From an uncultured Prevotella sp. (GTDB lineage: Bacteria > Bacteroidota > Bacteroidia > Bacteroidales > Bacteroidaceae), in the NCBI GenBank assembly GCA_900552675.1, contig USAI01000041.1:1-19143 (forward strand): a stretch of DNA of 19,143 bases, written 5' to 3'. Shown piece by piece: positions 1 to 7,745 of this stretch. The stretch's first letter is position 1. Each line of letters starts with the position of its first letter. The notes below the pieces were generated by a model. That model ran no database searches, had not been told where the DNA came from, and worked only from the letters and a program-made list of their open reading frames with translations. The position numbers and the translations under genes are program-made.

Positions 1-64
1 AACTAAAGCCAACGACTGCCACAACCACTTGAAACTCAAAACAAATGCTCTATTTCGCTATTTT

Positions 65-757
65 TTACCTTTTTAGGCGTTCTTTTTCAAGCAAATCAGG
101 ACGCAGGCGACGGGTGCGTTCCATAGCCTGTTCCATTTCCCAATTCTTTATCTTTGCCTCGTTGCCACTGAGCAATATCTCGGGCACCTTCCAGCCTTTA
201 TAGTCGGCAGGACGTGTGTAGATGGGTGCCGAAAGCATATCGTCTTGAAAACAATCGCTTAGAGCGCTCTGCTCATCGCCTATCACGCCAGGAACGATGC
301 GCACAATGGCATCGGCCATGATAGCAGCCGCCAGTTCGCCTCCCGTCAGCACATAGTCGCCTACCGATATCTCGCGTGTGATAAGGTGGTCGCGCACACG
401 CTGGTCAATACCTTTATAATGTCCGCATAAGATAATGATGTTACCTTTCAGCGAGAGGTCGTTAGCAATATGCTGATCAAACTTCTCGCCATCGGGCGAT
501 GTAAATATCACCTCGTCATAATCGCGCTCGGCCTTCAGTGCCGATATGCAACGGTCAATAGGCTCACACTGCATCACCATGCCAGCAAATCCGCCATAGG
601 GATAGTCGTCTACGCGGCGCCACTTATCAGTAGAATAGTCGCGCAGATTGTGCAGATGTATCTCGGCCAAGCCCTTTTTCTGGGCTCGTGCCAGTATCGA
701 TTCGTTGACAAAGCCCTCTAACATTTCGGGCAATACGGTAATAATGTCTATTCTCAT
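65..757 (-). CDS. trmD: tRNA (guanine-N1)-methyltransferase TrmD
   Basis: TrmD transfers a methyl group from S-adenosylmethionine to N1 of G37 in tRNAs that read codons starting with C, which prevents +1 frameshifting. The 230 residues match the usual family length and begin with the typical MRIDIITVLPEM. The SPOUT knot motifs LCGHYKGIDQRV and SVGDYVLTGGELA are present. The conserved VRIVPGV arginine and the SDCF aspartate correspond to the family's catalytic Arg and Asp, followed by IYTRPADYKGWKVP and LLSGN. It stands alone on the minus strand downstream of the M48 gene, without the rimM/rplS neighbours common elsewhere. A promoter ends about 5 nt before the ATG, so the transcript may be leaderless. 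The family call is certain. Confidence 0.97.
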   Translation of the reverse strand: MRIDIITVLPEMLEGFVNESILARAQKKGLAEIHLHNLRDYSTDKWRRVDDYPYGGFAGMVMQCEPIDRCISALKAERDYDEVIFTSPDGEKFDQHIANDLSLKGNIIILCGHYKGIDQRVRDHLITREISVGDYVLTGGELAAAIMADAIVRIVPGVIGDEQSALSDCFQDDMLSAPIYTRPADYKGWKVPEILLSGNEAKIKNWEMEQAMERTRRLRPDLLEKERLKR

Positions 758-762
758 ACGTG

Positions 763-793
763 CAAAGGTAATGATTTTCCAGTAGATAGCAAA
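763..793 (-). promoter_or_regulatory. Bacteroidetes-type promoter of trmD
   Basis: On the minus strand, TTTG (790-793) is followed after 19 nt by TACCTTTG (763-770), matching the Bacteroidetes -33/-7 consensus TTTG and TAnnTTTG. Only five bases separate the -7 box from the trmD ATG, so transcription probably starts at or next to the start codon. Confidence 0.7.
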
Positions 794-814
794 TGTTTTT
801 GCACTTCTTTATTT

Positions 815-1705
815 CTACTTTCTCTTCTTCGACGTAGTGGTACGCTTCTTGGTTGAGGTGGTTTTCTTCGTCGTAGTGGTGGTAGTGGCAACGGCAGCCT
901 TGTAGTATTTTAGCGCCTCAGGCAACTCGGCCTTGATGGTAGCAATGCGCTTAGCATCAGAGGGGTGGTCGCTAAACATATCGCTCTGGTTGCTATTGCC
1001 ATTGCCTTGCGCCATACGCTGCCAAAAGGCCACGGCTACGGTGGGGTCGTAACCTGCCATGGCGGCAAAAATTAAGCCCATGCGGTCGGCCTCAGTTTCG
1101 TGGTTGCGCGAATATTTTAGGCTACGAAACTGCAACCCTTTCTGCGTCAATATTTGTGCCAACTGGGTGGTGGTAGAGCTCACACCTGCAGCCTGGAGCA
1201 CACCTCCCAATATCTGTGTGCCATACTGGTTTCTGATTTGGGTGCTCATCTGTTCAGCTGAATGTTTGGCCACAGCATGGGCTATCTCGTGCCCTAACAC
1301 GATGGCCAGCGAAGCCTCGTTCTGCGTATAGGGCAGCAGACCTTCATACACCACAATTTTTCCACCAGGCATACAAAAGGCGTTGGCCTCTTTATTCTGC
1401 ACAAGGTTAAACTCCCAACTGAAATTTTTCACCTCGCTTGACAATCCATTGCTTTTCAGATAACTTTCAACAGCCGATGCCAAACGCTGTCCTACACGTT
1501 TTACCATGGCAGTGTTGGCGCTATTGGTCGACACTTTAGCGCTCTTCATAAAGTTGCTATACTCTTGGTTACTTAGGCTCAACACCTGTTCATCGTTTAC
1601 CAAAAGCGTTTGGGTTCGCCCTGAAATAGGCACTACACGGGTCGTTCCACACGACACCATAAGGGCCGTCACCACGGCCAACAATACAATCTTTACACTT
1701 TTCAT
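815..1705 (-). CDS. M48 family metallopeptidase, lipoprotein (BepA/LoiP-like)
   Basis: This is a zinc metalloprotease probably anchored in the cell envelope and involved in protein quality control. Residues 1-18 form a lipoprotein signal peptide ending LMVSC, with C19 as the lipidation site. The M48 zinc motif HEIAH is at 139-143, and the third ligand is E203 in HETEAD, the family's ExxAD pattern. CMPGGKIVVYEGLL (111-124), typical of M48C proteins, comes before it. Residues from about 274 to the end form an unusual low-complexity Thr/Lys tail, probably disordered and basic. The single-domain body has no TPR repeats, so it resembles LoiP (YggG) more than BepA. The native substrate cannot be told from sequence. 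Confidence 0.92.
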   Translation of the reverse strand: MKSVKIVLLAVVTALMVSCGTTRVVPISGRTQTLLVNDEQVLSLSNQEYSNFMKSAKVSTNSANTAMVKRVGQRLASAVESYLKSNGLSSEVKNFSWEFNLVQNKEANAFCMPGGKIVVYEGLLPYTQNEASLAIVLGHEIAHAVAKHSAEQMSTQIRNQYGTQILGGVLQAAGVSSTTTQLAQILTQKGLQFRSLKYSRNHETEADRMGLIFAAMAGYDPTVAVAFWQRMAQGNGNSNQSDMFSDHPSDAKRIATIKAELPEALKYYKAAVATTTTTTKKTTSTKKRTTTSKKRK

Positions 1706-2038
1706 ATTTTTATCTTTTTATACATCTTTTTACAATTCGTACATTTTTCCCTCTTTTACATATCAATAGACGTTGAAGGGCGTTTTTCTTTCAATCTGTA
1801 AGTAAATAAGCTCTGTTTGCTTACAGTTTTCAAAAGTGATACCCCTCATTTCTGATTCGCGGCATTTCAGGCCCTGAAACCCTTGGTTTCAGGCTGTAAT
1901 ATGCTGGGTTTCACAGTCTGAAACCAATGCTTTCAGACTGTAATTTGATGGGTACAAACTTACACAAAATATGGGACATAAAAAAGGAAAAAACGAGAAA
2001 ATATTTCACAATCTTTCACATTTAAATCTTTTTAAAAA
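1706..2038. other. Intergenic region between two minus-strand genes; holds an inverted-repeat array
   Basis: This 333-bp gap lies between the 3' end of the S8 protease gene and the M48 gene. No ORF of note was seen, and no clear TAnnTTTG box on the minus strand. Its main content is the repeat array at 1865-1940. The last 80 bases or so before the protease stop are very A/T-rich. Confidence 0.6.
1865..1940. repeat. Alternating TTTCAG/CTGAAA inverted-repeat array
   Basis: Successive blocks alternate in orientation. TTTCAGG (1865-1871) pairs with CCTGAAA (1873-1879). CCTGAAACC (1873-1881) pairs perfectly with GGTTTCAGG (1885-1893) around a 3-nt loop. GGTTTCA (1907-1913) pairs with TGAAACC (1919-1925). 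GTCTGAAA (1916-1923) pairs with TTTCAGAC (1931-1938). The two main stem-loops are each followed by similar tails (CTGTAATATGCTGGGT and CTGTAATTTGATGGGT), so the array is also a direct duplication of a unit of roughly 40 bp. It resembles a REP-like element or an intergenic transcription-ending structure. Confidence 0.75.
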
Positions 2039-4285
2039 TTATCTACGCACCAGGGTCGAGCCCGTAAAACCATCATTACCCCCATTCAGCTGTAAGGCAT
2101 AGATGCCGTGTGGCAGATGCGCCAACGAAAAAGTGTATTGGCGCTGCCCTGTGGCAAACCGATGTGTGGCCAGCCGCTGGCCCGCTGTGCTATATACCTG
2201 TATGCTGAAGGGGCGAGATGCAGGGGCAGCTAAGTGCACCGTTACGCTGCCTTGGGCGTCAATGCTAAAGGTGGCGCGTGTGGGTTGCTGGTGCGAGAGG
2301 TCGGCAATGCCATCAATGCCCAGCAGGTAAAGCAAGCCACGGTAGGCATCTATCTCACCATAGCCATACAGGTTATTAGGATACGTGAGCGAGGGGTCGG
2401 GCCTACGACAGGTGGCACGCAGCACATCCATCACATCGGCGGGCGACAAGTCAGGGCGAGCCTGTAGCCAAAGGGCAATGACGCCAGCCACCACGGGTGC
2501 TGCCATCGAGGTGCCCGCGTCGCTCTGCCAGGCGTAGGTGCGACCATTATACGCGAAGGTGCTGACCAGCGACGACTCGGGCGACGCCTGTTCACTAATA
2601 TAATAGCTGCTATACGACGAGATAATGTTGGTGCCAGGCGCCATCACATCGGGTTTTATGCGGCCATCATAAGTAGGACCAATGGCCGAATAGTGGGCTC
2701 GTTGGCCATGAGTGCCCGCGTTATATACCTGCACATCGCCCACCGAATTAACATACTGCGTGCGGTAGGCGGTAGCCCCCACCGCAATGACCGATGTGGC
2801 ACACGAGGGACTGAGGATGCTGTGCGACGCATCGCCTGCCGATAAGGTGGGGTCGAGAGCATTGTCGTATAGTTCGCCCACCACTCTATAGAAAGCCACA
2901 TCGGCCTCCTTACCCATCACCTCTACCGACACGGCCTTAACCATGCCCACCCTAATATCGGCGCTAAGCGCTACATCGTAACAGGTTTGTGTGGGGTCGT
3001 AGCACGAAGGGTAAGCCTGAACAGTGAGCACATAATTGTCAGAACAAAGCGCAAGGGTGTCAGTAAACGTTGAGTCGGGAGCCAACAGCACTTCGCTCAT
3101 AGGCAACACATAGGTTTCAGGCTGTTGATGGTTCCACACTTTCAGTCGAAGGTTGAAAGAGGTATCGGCCTGTAACGTAAAGGCCACACGCTTGCCCCAC
3201 TTGCGAATGAAGGCGCCCATGGCCTGCTCGCCACGAGGTTTTCTGAAATAGTTGCGTTGCCATCCGTCATTGCCCACCGCTGCCACAAGAATGTGGCCAG
3301 GGCCCGTCATGCGGTTTATCACCTCGTTATACAGTATGTCGTCGCCATGAAAATCTTGGGTTGAGCCCTCGCTGAAATTAATCACACAGGGCAAGCCACA
3401 CGCCTCGGCATAATCAAAAATATACTGAAAGCCCAAGGCATCGGTGGCATAAGTATATTTATAGCGTTGCGTGCTGTCTATCAGTTCAGCATCATCGCTC
3501 ACAGCATTGCTCACCAGGCACAGTTGGCTATCATAGGCCACCCCACGATAGGCAGTGCCAAAGCCCGTGCCCGCCGCTATACCTGCGGTATGGGTGCCGT
3601 GGCTGATGAGGTGAGCATCGCGCGAGTGGGCATAGGTTTTCAGCGCTTCGCCCTCATAGGCAGCACCTACAAACAGGGGGCTGTCAATAGTGTCGGTAGA
3701 AAGCATGTCCCAAAAACGCTGGATGCGCCAACTGGAGGTATTGCGATCGAGAAATGTGGGATGCGTAAGGTCAAAGCCTACATCTTGCACTCCCACCACT
3801 ACCCCACGGCCTGTAAAGGCTTGGGGCAACTGCTGGGCGGCATACACCTCGCGAGCGCCCACCTGTATGTACACCGAGTCGAGCAAAGGACGCGTGCCAT
3901 GTTGCGCCTCGATACGACACACGCGGGCATCGGCACTCAAAGCGGGCACGCTGCTCAGTGGCATCTGCACAATGCTAATGTCGCCATACTGCCTCAGCAC
4001 GGTGCAGCCATGCTGGGGCAAAGCGTCAGCATCGGTGGCCGACCGTGTCTGCACAAAAGCACACACCTGAGGTTGAACGTGCCGCCCCATCGTTTTTTGC
4101 TTTGGCAAGCGTTGAGCCTCGTGGCGCACCCACTGTCTCAGCTGCCCCGACAGTTTGCCATACTGCGTCTGCTGCCCCATGGCGGGCAGTGGGCTCAGCA
4201 AAACAGCCATGCAGAGGTATATATATAATAAGGTGTAGCGGACGGGCTGTATCAAGTGCCGCCACCGACCGCAAGTTTGCTTCAT
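2039..4285 (-). CDS. Secreted S8 subtilisin-like serine protease with T9SS sorting domain
   Basis: This is a subtilase (748 residues from the chosen start), probably exported by Sec and then by the type IX secretion system. Residues 1-38 form a signal peptide with hydrophobic core YIYLCMAVLLSPLPAMG. The catalytic residues are D168 (GVQDVGFD), H229 (SHGTHTAG) and S593 (GTSMAAP), with oxyanion N339 (VAAVGND). The N-to-S distance of about 250 residues is far longer than in subtilisin, implying an inserted beta-rich region at roughly 345-485. Residues from about 672 to the end form a T9SS type A sorting domain (VYSTAGQRL, LPHGIYALQLNGG, terminal TLVRR). The start at 4285 is chosen over one 21 codons upstream because it gives a normal signal peptide. 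Codons are GC-richer than in the neighbours. Confidence 0.9.
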   Translation of the reverse strand: MKQTCGRWRHLIQPVRYTLLYIYLCMAVLLSPLPAMGQQTQYGKLSGQLRQWVRHEAQRLPKQKTMGRHVQPQVCAFVQTRSATDADALPQHGCTVLRQYGDISIVQMPLSSVPALSADARVCRIEAQHGTRPLLDSVYIQVGAREVYAAQQLPQAFTGRGVVVGVQDVGFDLTHPTFLDRNTSSWRIQRFWDMLSTDTIDSPLFVGAAYEGEALKTYAHSRDAHLISHGTHTAGIAAGTGFGTAYRGVAYDSQLCLVSNAVSDDAELIDSTQRYKYTYATDALGFQYIFDYAEACGLPCVINFSEGSTQDFHGDDILYNEVINRMTGPGHILVAAVGNDGWQRNYFRKPRGEQAMGAFIRKWGKRVAFTLQADTSFNLRLKVWNHQQPETYVLPMSEVLLAPDSTFTDTLALCSDNYVLTVQAYPSCYDPTQTCYDVALSADIRVGMVKAVSVEVMGKEADVAFYRVVGELYDNALDPTLSAGDASHSILSPSCATSVIAVGATAYRTQYVNSVGDVQVYNAGTHGQRAHYSAIGPTYDGRIKPDVMAPGTNIISSYSSYYISEQASPESSLVSTFAYNGRTYAWQSDAGTSMAAPVVAGVIALWLQARPDLSPADVMDVLRATCRRPDPSLTYPNNLYGYGEIDAYRGLLYLLGIDGIADLSHQQPTRATFSIDAQGSVTVHLAAPASRPFSIQVYSTAGQRLATHRFATGQRQYTFSLAHLPHGIYALQLNGGNDGFTGSTLVRR

Positions 4286-4420
4286 AACGTTAGAATATTT
4301 GCCTACAAAATAACAAAAAAAACATGAAACAACCAACAATGCCAGCACTAACTTTCCTTTTTCCAGCCATTTTACCTACCGCTCTCTTGTTGTGCGTAAG
4401 CATCTATTCTGAGAAAAAGG

Positions 4421-4451
4421 TCTGTAATTTGAATATTTTATTGTACTTTTG
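4421..4451 (+). promoter_or_regulatory. Probable promoter of the FKBP gene
   Basis: TACTTTTG (4444-4451) matches the Bacteroidetes -7 box TAnnTTTG. A weak -33 candidate, TCTG (4421-4424), lies 19 nt upstream; the full TTTG at 4428 is too close. This leaves a leader of about 45 nt ending in an A-rich stretch before the ATG at 4504. Confidence 0.6.
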
Positions 4452-4503
4452 CACAGACAATATAACTTGCTTAGCAATATAACAAAAAAATCATTATAAA
4501 ACA

Positions 4504-5097
4504 ATGGAACAAAACAACAACAAGTTTGTAGCTGTGGCCTACAAGCTTTACACCATCGACAACGAGGGTACCACGCTGGTAGAAGAGGCTCCCGTAAATA
4601 AGCCTTTCGTATTTATCTCGGGCTTCGGCATCACACTCGACAGCTTTGAACAAGCTGTAACAACACTGGAGAAGGGTGCCGAATTCGACTTCCAGCTCAC
4701 ACCCGAACAGGCTTATGGTGAATATATCAACGAGCACGTGATTGATCTTGACAAAGAGATCTTCACCATCAACGGTCGCTTCGACCACGAGCACATTGTG
4801 AAAGATGCCATCATTCCGTTGCAGAACGAAGAGGGACAGCGCTTCATGGCACGTGTGGCTGAGGTTAGTGCCGATAAGGTGAAGGTTGACTTGAACCACC
4901 CACTGGCTGGTAAGACACTGAACTTCAAGGGTTCGGTAGTGGAAAGCCGCACCGCTACAAACGAAGAGATACAAGACATCATCAACCGCATGAGCGGCGA
5001 AGGATGTGGCGGAAGCTGCGAGAGCTGCGGTGGTGGCTGTGGCGGACACGACCACGAGCACAACCACGAAGGGGGCTGCTGCGGACACTGTCACTAA
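4504..5097 (+). CDS. SlyD-type FKBP peptidyl-prolyl cis-trans isomerase with Cys/His-rich tail
   Basis: This is a cytoplasmic prolyl isomerase and folding chaperone. Residues 1 to about 155 form the FKBP domain with the inserted IF flap, marked by the SlyD landmarks AYGEY, VDLNHPLAGKTL and a LVEEAP segment. Residues from about 166 onward form a tail with CGGSCESCGGGCGG followed by HDHEHNHEGGCCGHCH, a metal-binding tail like that of E. coli SlyD, which binds nickel. The protein has no signal peptide. It lies 75 nt upstream of aroC on the same strand with no terminator between them, so co-transcription is possible. Calling it slyD is reasonable, but a role in metallocentre assembly is inferred from the tail alone. 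Confidence 0.92.
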   Translation: MEQNNNKFVAVAYKLYTIDNEGTTLVEEAPVNKPFVFISGFGITLDSFEQAVTTLEKGAEFDFQLTPEQAYGEYINEHVIDLDKEIFTINGRFDHEHIVKDAIIPLQNEEGQRFMARVAEVSADKVKVDLNHPLAGKTLNFKGSVVESRTATNEEIQDIINRMSGEGCGGSCESCGGGCGGHDHEHNHEGGCCGHCH

Positions 5098-5172
5098 AAA
5101 CAAACCGCACCCATAACACCCCACACCCCTACACCTTATATATAGCACACACAACACAACATCTACACCGTT

Positions 5173-6270
5173 ATGCGAAACACCTTCGGAAATATTTTCA
5201 CGCTCACCACGTTCGGCGAAAGTCACGGAGCAGCTGTGGGCGGCGTCGTTGATGGCATGCCTGCTGGCATCGACATCGACATCGACTTTATTCAAAGCGA
5301 ACTGAACCGCCGACGCCCCGGACAAAGCAGCATCACCACCAGCCGTAAAGAGGCCGACCAGGTAGAACTGCTCAGTGGCGTGTTTGAAGGCAAGTCGACA
5401 GGATGCCCCATCGGCTTTGTGGTGCGCAACACCAATCAGCACTCGGCCGATTATGAAAACCTGCGCAACCTGTTCCGACCCTCGCATGCCGACTTTACCT
5501 ATAACACAAAGTATGGCGTGCGCGATCATCGCGGTGGCGGACGCACATCGGCACGTATCACCATAGCACGCTGTGTGGGTGGAGCGCTAGCAAAAATGGT
5601 GCTTAAGCAGTTGGGTATCAGTGTGCAAGCATATACATCGCAGGTGGGAAACATTGCCCTCGAGCGCGATTATCACCCATACAACCTGTCGCTCACCGAG
5701 AGCAACGCTGTGCGATGCCCCGACCAAGAGAAGGCACTGCAGATGGAACAACTCATCTCACAGGTGAAAGCCGAGGGCGACACCATTGGCGGCATTATCA
5801 GCTGTGTGATAAAAGGGTGCCCCGTAGGCTTGGGCGAACCCGAATTTGACAAGCTGCACGCCGCACTGGGCAAAGCAATGCTGGGCATCAACGCTGTAAA
5901 AGGTTTCGAATATGGCGAGGGCTTTGCAGGCGTAACGGCACGTGGCAGCGAACAAAACGATGTATTTTTGCCCAATGGCCACGGCGGCGTAACCACCCGC
6001 ACCAACCACAGTGGCGGCATACAAGGCGGCCTAAGCAACGGGCAAGACATCTTCTTTCGCGTGGCTTTCAAGCCCGTAGCCACTATTTTGCAATCGCAAC
6101 AAACGGTGAACCAACAAGGCGAGGCGGTTACCTTCAAGGCACAAGGCCGACACGACCCCTGTGTCTTGCCACGCGCGGTGCCTGTGGTAGAGGCAATGGC
6201 CGCCATGACGGTGCTCGATTTTTATCTTCTCAACCGCACAATAAATTTTAGATTAAACGATCAAGAATAG
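5173..6270 (+). CDS. aroC: Chorismate synthase
   Basis: AroC catalyses the last shikimate pathway step, converting 5-enolpyruvylshikimate 3-phosphate to chorismate with reduced FMN as cofactor. The 365 residues are the usual length. Signature regions are present: TFGESHGAAVGGVVDGMPAG near the N-terminus, the arginine-rich NRRRPGQ, GVRDHRGGGRTSARIT around residues 117-132, and the C-terminal RHDPCVLPRAVPVVEAMAA. It follows the FKBP gene on the same strand after a 75-nt A/C-rich gap and is the only aromatic biosynthesis gene in the window. The call is certain. Confidence 0.97.
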   Translation: MRNTFGNIFTLTTFGESHGAAVGGVVDGMPAGIDIDIDFIQSELNRRRPGQSSITTSRKEADQVELLSGVFEGKSTGCPIGFVVRNTNQHSADYENLRNLFRPSHADFTYNTKYGVRDHRGGGRTSARITIARCVGGALAKMVLKQLGISVQAYTSQVGNIALERDYHPYNLSLTESNAVRCPDQEKALQMEQLISQVKAEGDTIGGIISCVIKGCPVGLGEPEFDKLHAALGKAMLGINAVKGFEYGEGFAGVTARGSEQNDVFLPNGHGGVTTRTNHSGGIQGGLSNGQDIFFRVAFKPVATILQSQQTVNQQGEAVTFKAQGRHDPCVLPRAVPVVEAMAAMTVLDFYLLNRTINFRLNDQE

Positions 6271-6352
6271 GGATAAATGGCTTGATTATTGGCCGATAAT
6301 ACATAAATAAAGCATTTTTACCCCCCCCCGAAGCAAAAAAAACGAATATTAT

Positions 6353-6384
6353 TTTGTTTATATTGATTATATTGAATATATTTG
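6353..6384 (+). promoter_or_regulatory. Bacteroidetes-type promoter downstream of aroC
   Basis: TTTG (6353-6356), a 20-nt spacer and TATATTTG (6377-6384) form a near-ideal Bacteroidetes promoter. Transcription would start near 6390, about 120 nt before the next ATG and upstream of a terminator-like hairpin. A run of nine C (6321-6329) lies about 24 bp upstream of the -33 box. Confidence 0.75.
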
Positions 6385-6460
6385 CAGCATACATAGACAG
6401 AAAGGCTTGTGAAAGTCTACAATGTCAATTTAGTTAAGTCTAGTTTAGTTTTTGTGTTGG

Positions 6461-6495
6461 TTGAGGGTCGCTGATTGGCGGCCCTCAAATTTTTT
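6461..6495 (+). terminator. Rho-independent terminator-like hairpin
   Basis: TTGAGGGTCGC (6461-6471) pairs with GCGGCCCTCAA (6478-6488), giving 11 bp with one G-U pair and a 6-nt loop. It is followed by A and six T (6490-6495). It lies 18 nt before the ATG at 6514 and downstream of the promoter at 6353-6384. It could end a short RNA or act as an attenuator; it could also serve as the aroC terminator. Confidence 0.65.
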
Positions 6496-6513
6496 ATCTA
6501 TACTATTTAGCCT

Positions 6514-7467
6514 ATGGCACACCTACTTTTAGCGCTCAGCTTCGTGCTGCAAGCCTTCACTTTTGTTGAGCTAAACTGCGAGAACCTATTCGACACGCAA
6601 CACGACAAAGGGAAGAACGATACCGAATATACGCCCTCTGGCACCTACCGCTGGAGCAAAACACGCTATTGGCGAAAGCTTGACCGCACTGGACAAACAC
6701 TGCTTTCGTGTGCGAACCTGAAAGATGCTGCCGTGCCCGACATGGCGGTGATGTGCGAGGTTGAGAACGACACGGTGATGCGCGACCTTACACGACGCTC
6801 GCTGTTGCGCAACGCACGATACGATTATGTGGTCACACAGTCGGCCGACGAGCGAGGCATCGACGTGGCCCTTCTTTATTCGCCTATGACATTTCGCCTA
6901 CTCAGCAGTCATGCCATACGCATTGCGCCCATGAAAGGCATGCGCCCCACACGCGACATATTGTATGCTAAAGGGCTCATTATCAGTGGCGACACGCTGC
7001 ACATTGTGGGCATACATTTTCCCAGTCGACGCGGAGGCGAGAAGCTGTCGCGCCCGTTCCGCCAGCACGCCGCTCAACGTCTATCTGAAACCATTGACAG
7101 CATCTATGCCACCAACAACCAGGCACGCATTATCGTGGCGGGCGACTTCAATATGTATGCCGACGATGGCATTATGAAAAACATCTTATCGCACGGCCTT
7201 GTCAACCTTACGGCTCAAGCAAAAGGGCCACGGGGCGCTAAAGGCACCTATCGTTATCACGGTGCTTGGGGCAGCCTCGACCACATTCTGGTAAGCCCAG
7301 CGCTGTTGCCCTGTGCCACAGAATGTTACATTAACGATGCCGCCTTTCTTACCGAACCCGACGAACGTTATGGGGGCTTCAAACCTAGGCGCAACTATCA
7401 AGGTCCTGTGTACCACAATGGCTTCAGCGACCACCTACCACTGGTGGGGCGCTTTGTTTTTCAATAA
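6514..7467 (+). CDS. Secreted endonuclease/exonuclease/phosphatase family protein
   Basis: This is a metal-dependent phosphodiesterase of the DNase I / exonuclease III fold (317 residues). The catalytic landmarks appear in order: N21 in ELNCENLFD, E82/E84 in CEVEN, GIDVALLY (115-122), H168 in VGIHFPSR, D211 and N213 in VAGDFNMYADD, D256-H257 in GSLDHILVS, and D306-H307 in FSDHLPLVG. A short hydrophobic N-terminus (MAHLLLALSFVLQAF) looks like a signal peptide, so the enzyme is probably periplasmic or extracellular. Whether the substrate is nucleic acid, a nucleotide or a phospholipid cannot be told. A terminator-like hairpin lies just upstream, so expression may be attenuated. Confidence 0.88.
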   Translation: MAHLLLALSFVLQAFTFVELNCENLFDTQHDKGKNDTEYTPSGTYRWSKTRYWRKLDRTGQTLLSCANLKDAAVPDMAVMCEVENDTVMRDLTRRSLLRNARYDYVVTQSADERGIDVALLYSPMTFRLLSSHAIRIAPMKGMRPTRDILYAKGLIISGDTLHIVGIHFPSRRGGEKLSRPFRQHAAQRLSETIDSIYATNNQARIIVAGDFNMYADDGIMKNILSHGLVNLTAQAKGPRGAKGTYRYHGAWGSLDHILVSPALLPCATECYINDAAFLTEPDERYGGFKPRRNYQGPVYHNGFSDHLPLVGRFVFQ

Positions 7468-7533
7468 CCCACGAAAAAGGGTTTAAAAAAAATTGCACAC
7501 TACCTATATATGTGCGCAAGATTGTGAAAAAGT

Positions 7534-7553
7534 GTTTTAAAATATTTTAAAAC
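7534..7553. repeat. Perfect 20-bp AT-rich palindrome
   Basis: GTTTTAAAATATTTTAAAAC is identical to its own reverse complement. It lies about 37 bp upstream of the ffh -7 box, where a dimeric repressor or nucleoid protein could bind; it could also end the upstream transcript. No regulator was identified. Confidence 0.7.
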
Positions 7554-7589
7554 GACCGCGGCAAATGCCTCTTTTCATTATTTAATGTC

Positions 7590-7597
7590 TACTTTTG
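7590..7597 (+). promoter_or_regulatory. -7 box of the probable ffh promoter
   Basis: TACTTTTG matches TAnnTTTG and is identical to the -7 box of the FKBP gene. No clear TTTG lies at the expected -33 distance. The implied leader is about 145 nt long. Confidence 0.5.
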
Positions 7598-7745
7598 CAT
7601 AAATAAACAGAGATGGGGAATGAATATGTCCGCTTTTACCACAAACGCGGTAAAGGTGGTATATGGCTTTTCCATCCAATGTGTATTTACACAAAACGAA
7701 GAAAAATATAATTGTATCACCATATAAAAAAATAAAGACAATCGT

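Larger units (their letters stand above)
7468..7745 (+). other. Intergenic region and long ffh leader
   Basis: This 278-bp stretch holds a weak AACCC/GGGTT hairpin followed by eight A just after the endonuclease stop, a perfect 20-bp palindrome (7534-7553) and the ffh -7 box (7590-7597). The ffh leader of about 145 nt contains a small hairpin, TTTACC (7635-7640) pairing with GGTAAA (7649-7654). The last 60 bases before ffh are A-rich, as is common for Bacteroidetes translation starts. No ORF is convincing. Confidence 0.55.

Noticed and set aside
1..64. A gene end or regulatory element at the left edge
   Set aside because: Nothing recognisable; the 64 bp are too short to judge.
3467..4228. 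Plus-strand open frame of 253 codons opposite the S8 protease
   Set aside because: It lies wholly opposite a protease with an intact catalytic triad; GC-rich codons of the real gene explain the open frame.
4471..5529. Long minus-strand open frame (352 codons) opposite the FKBP and aroC genes
   Set aside because: It is antisense to two well-identified genes and its translation is low-complexity with no family features.
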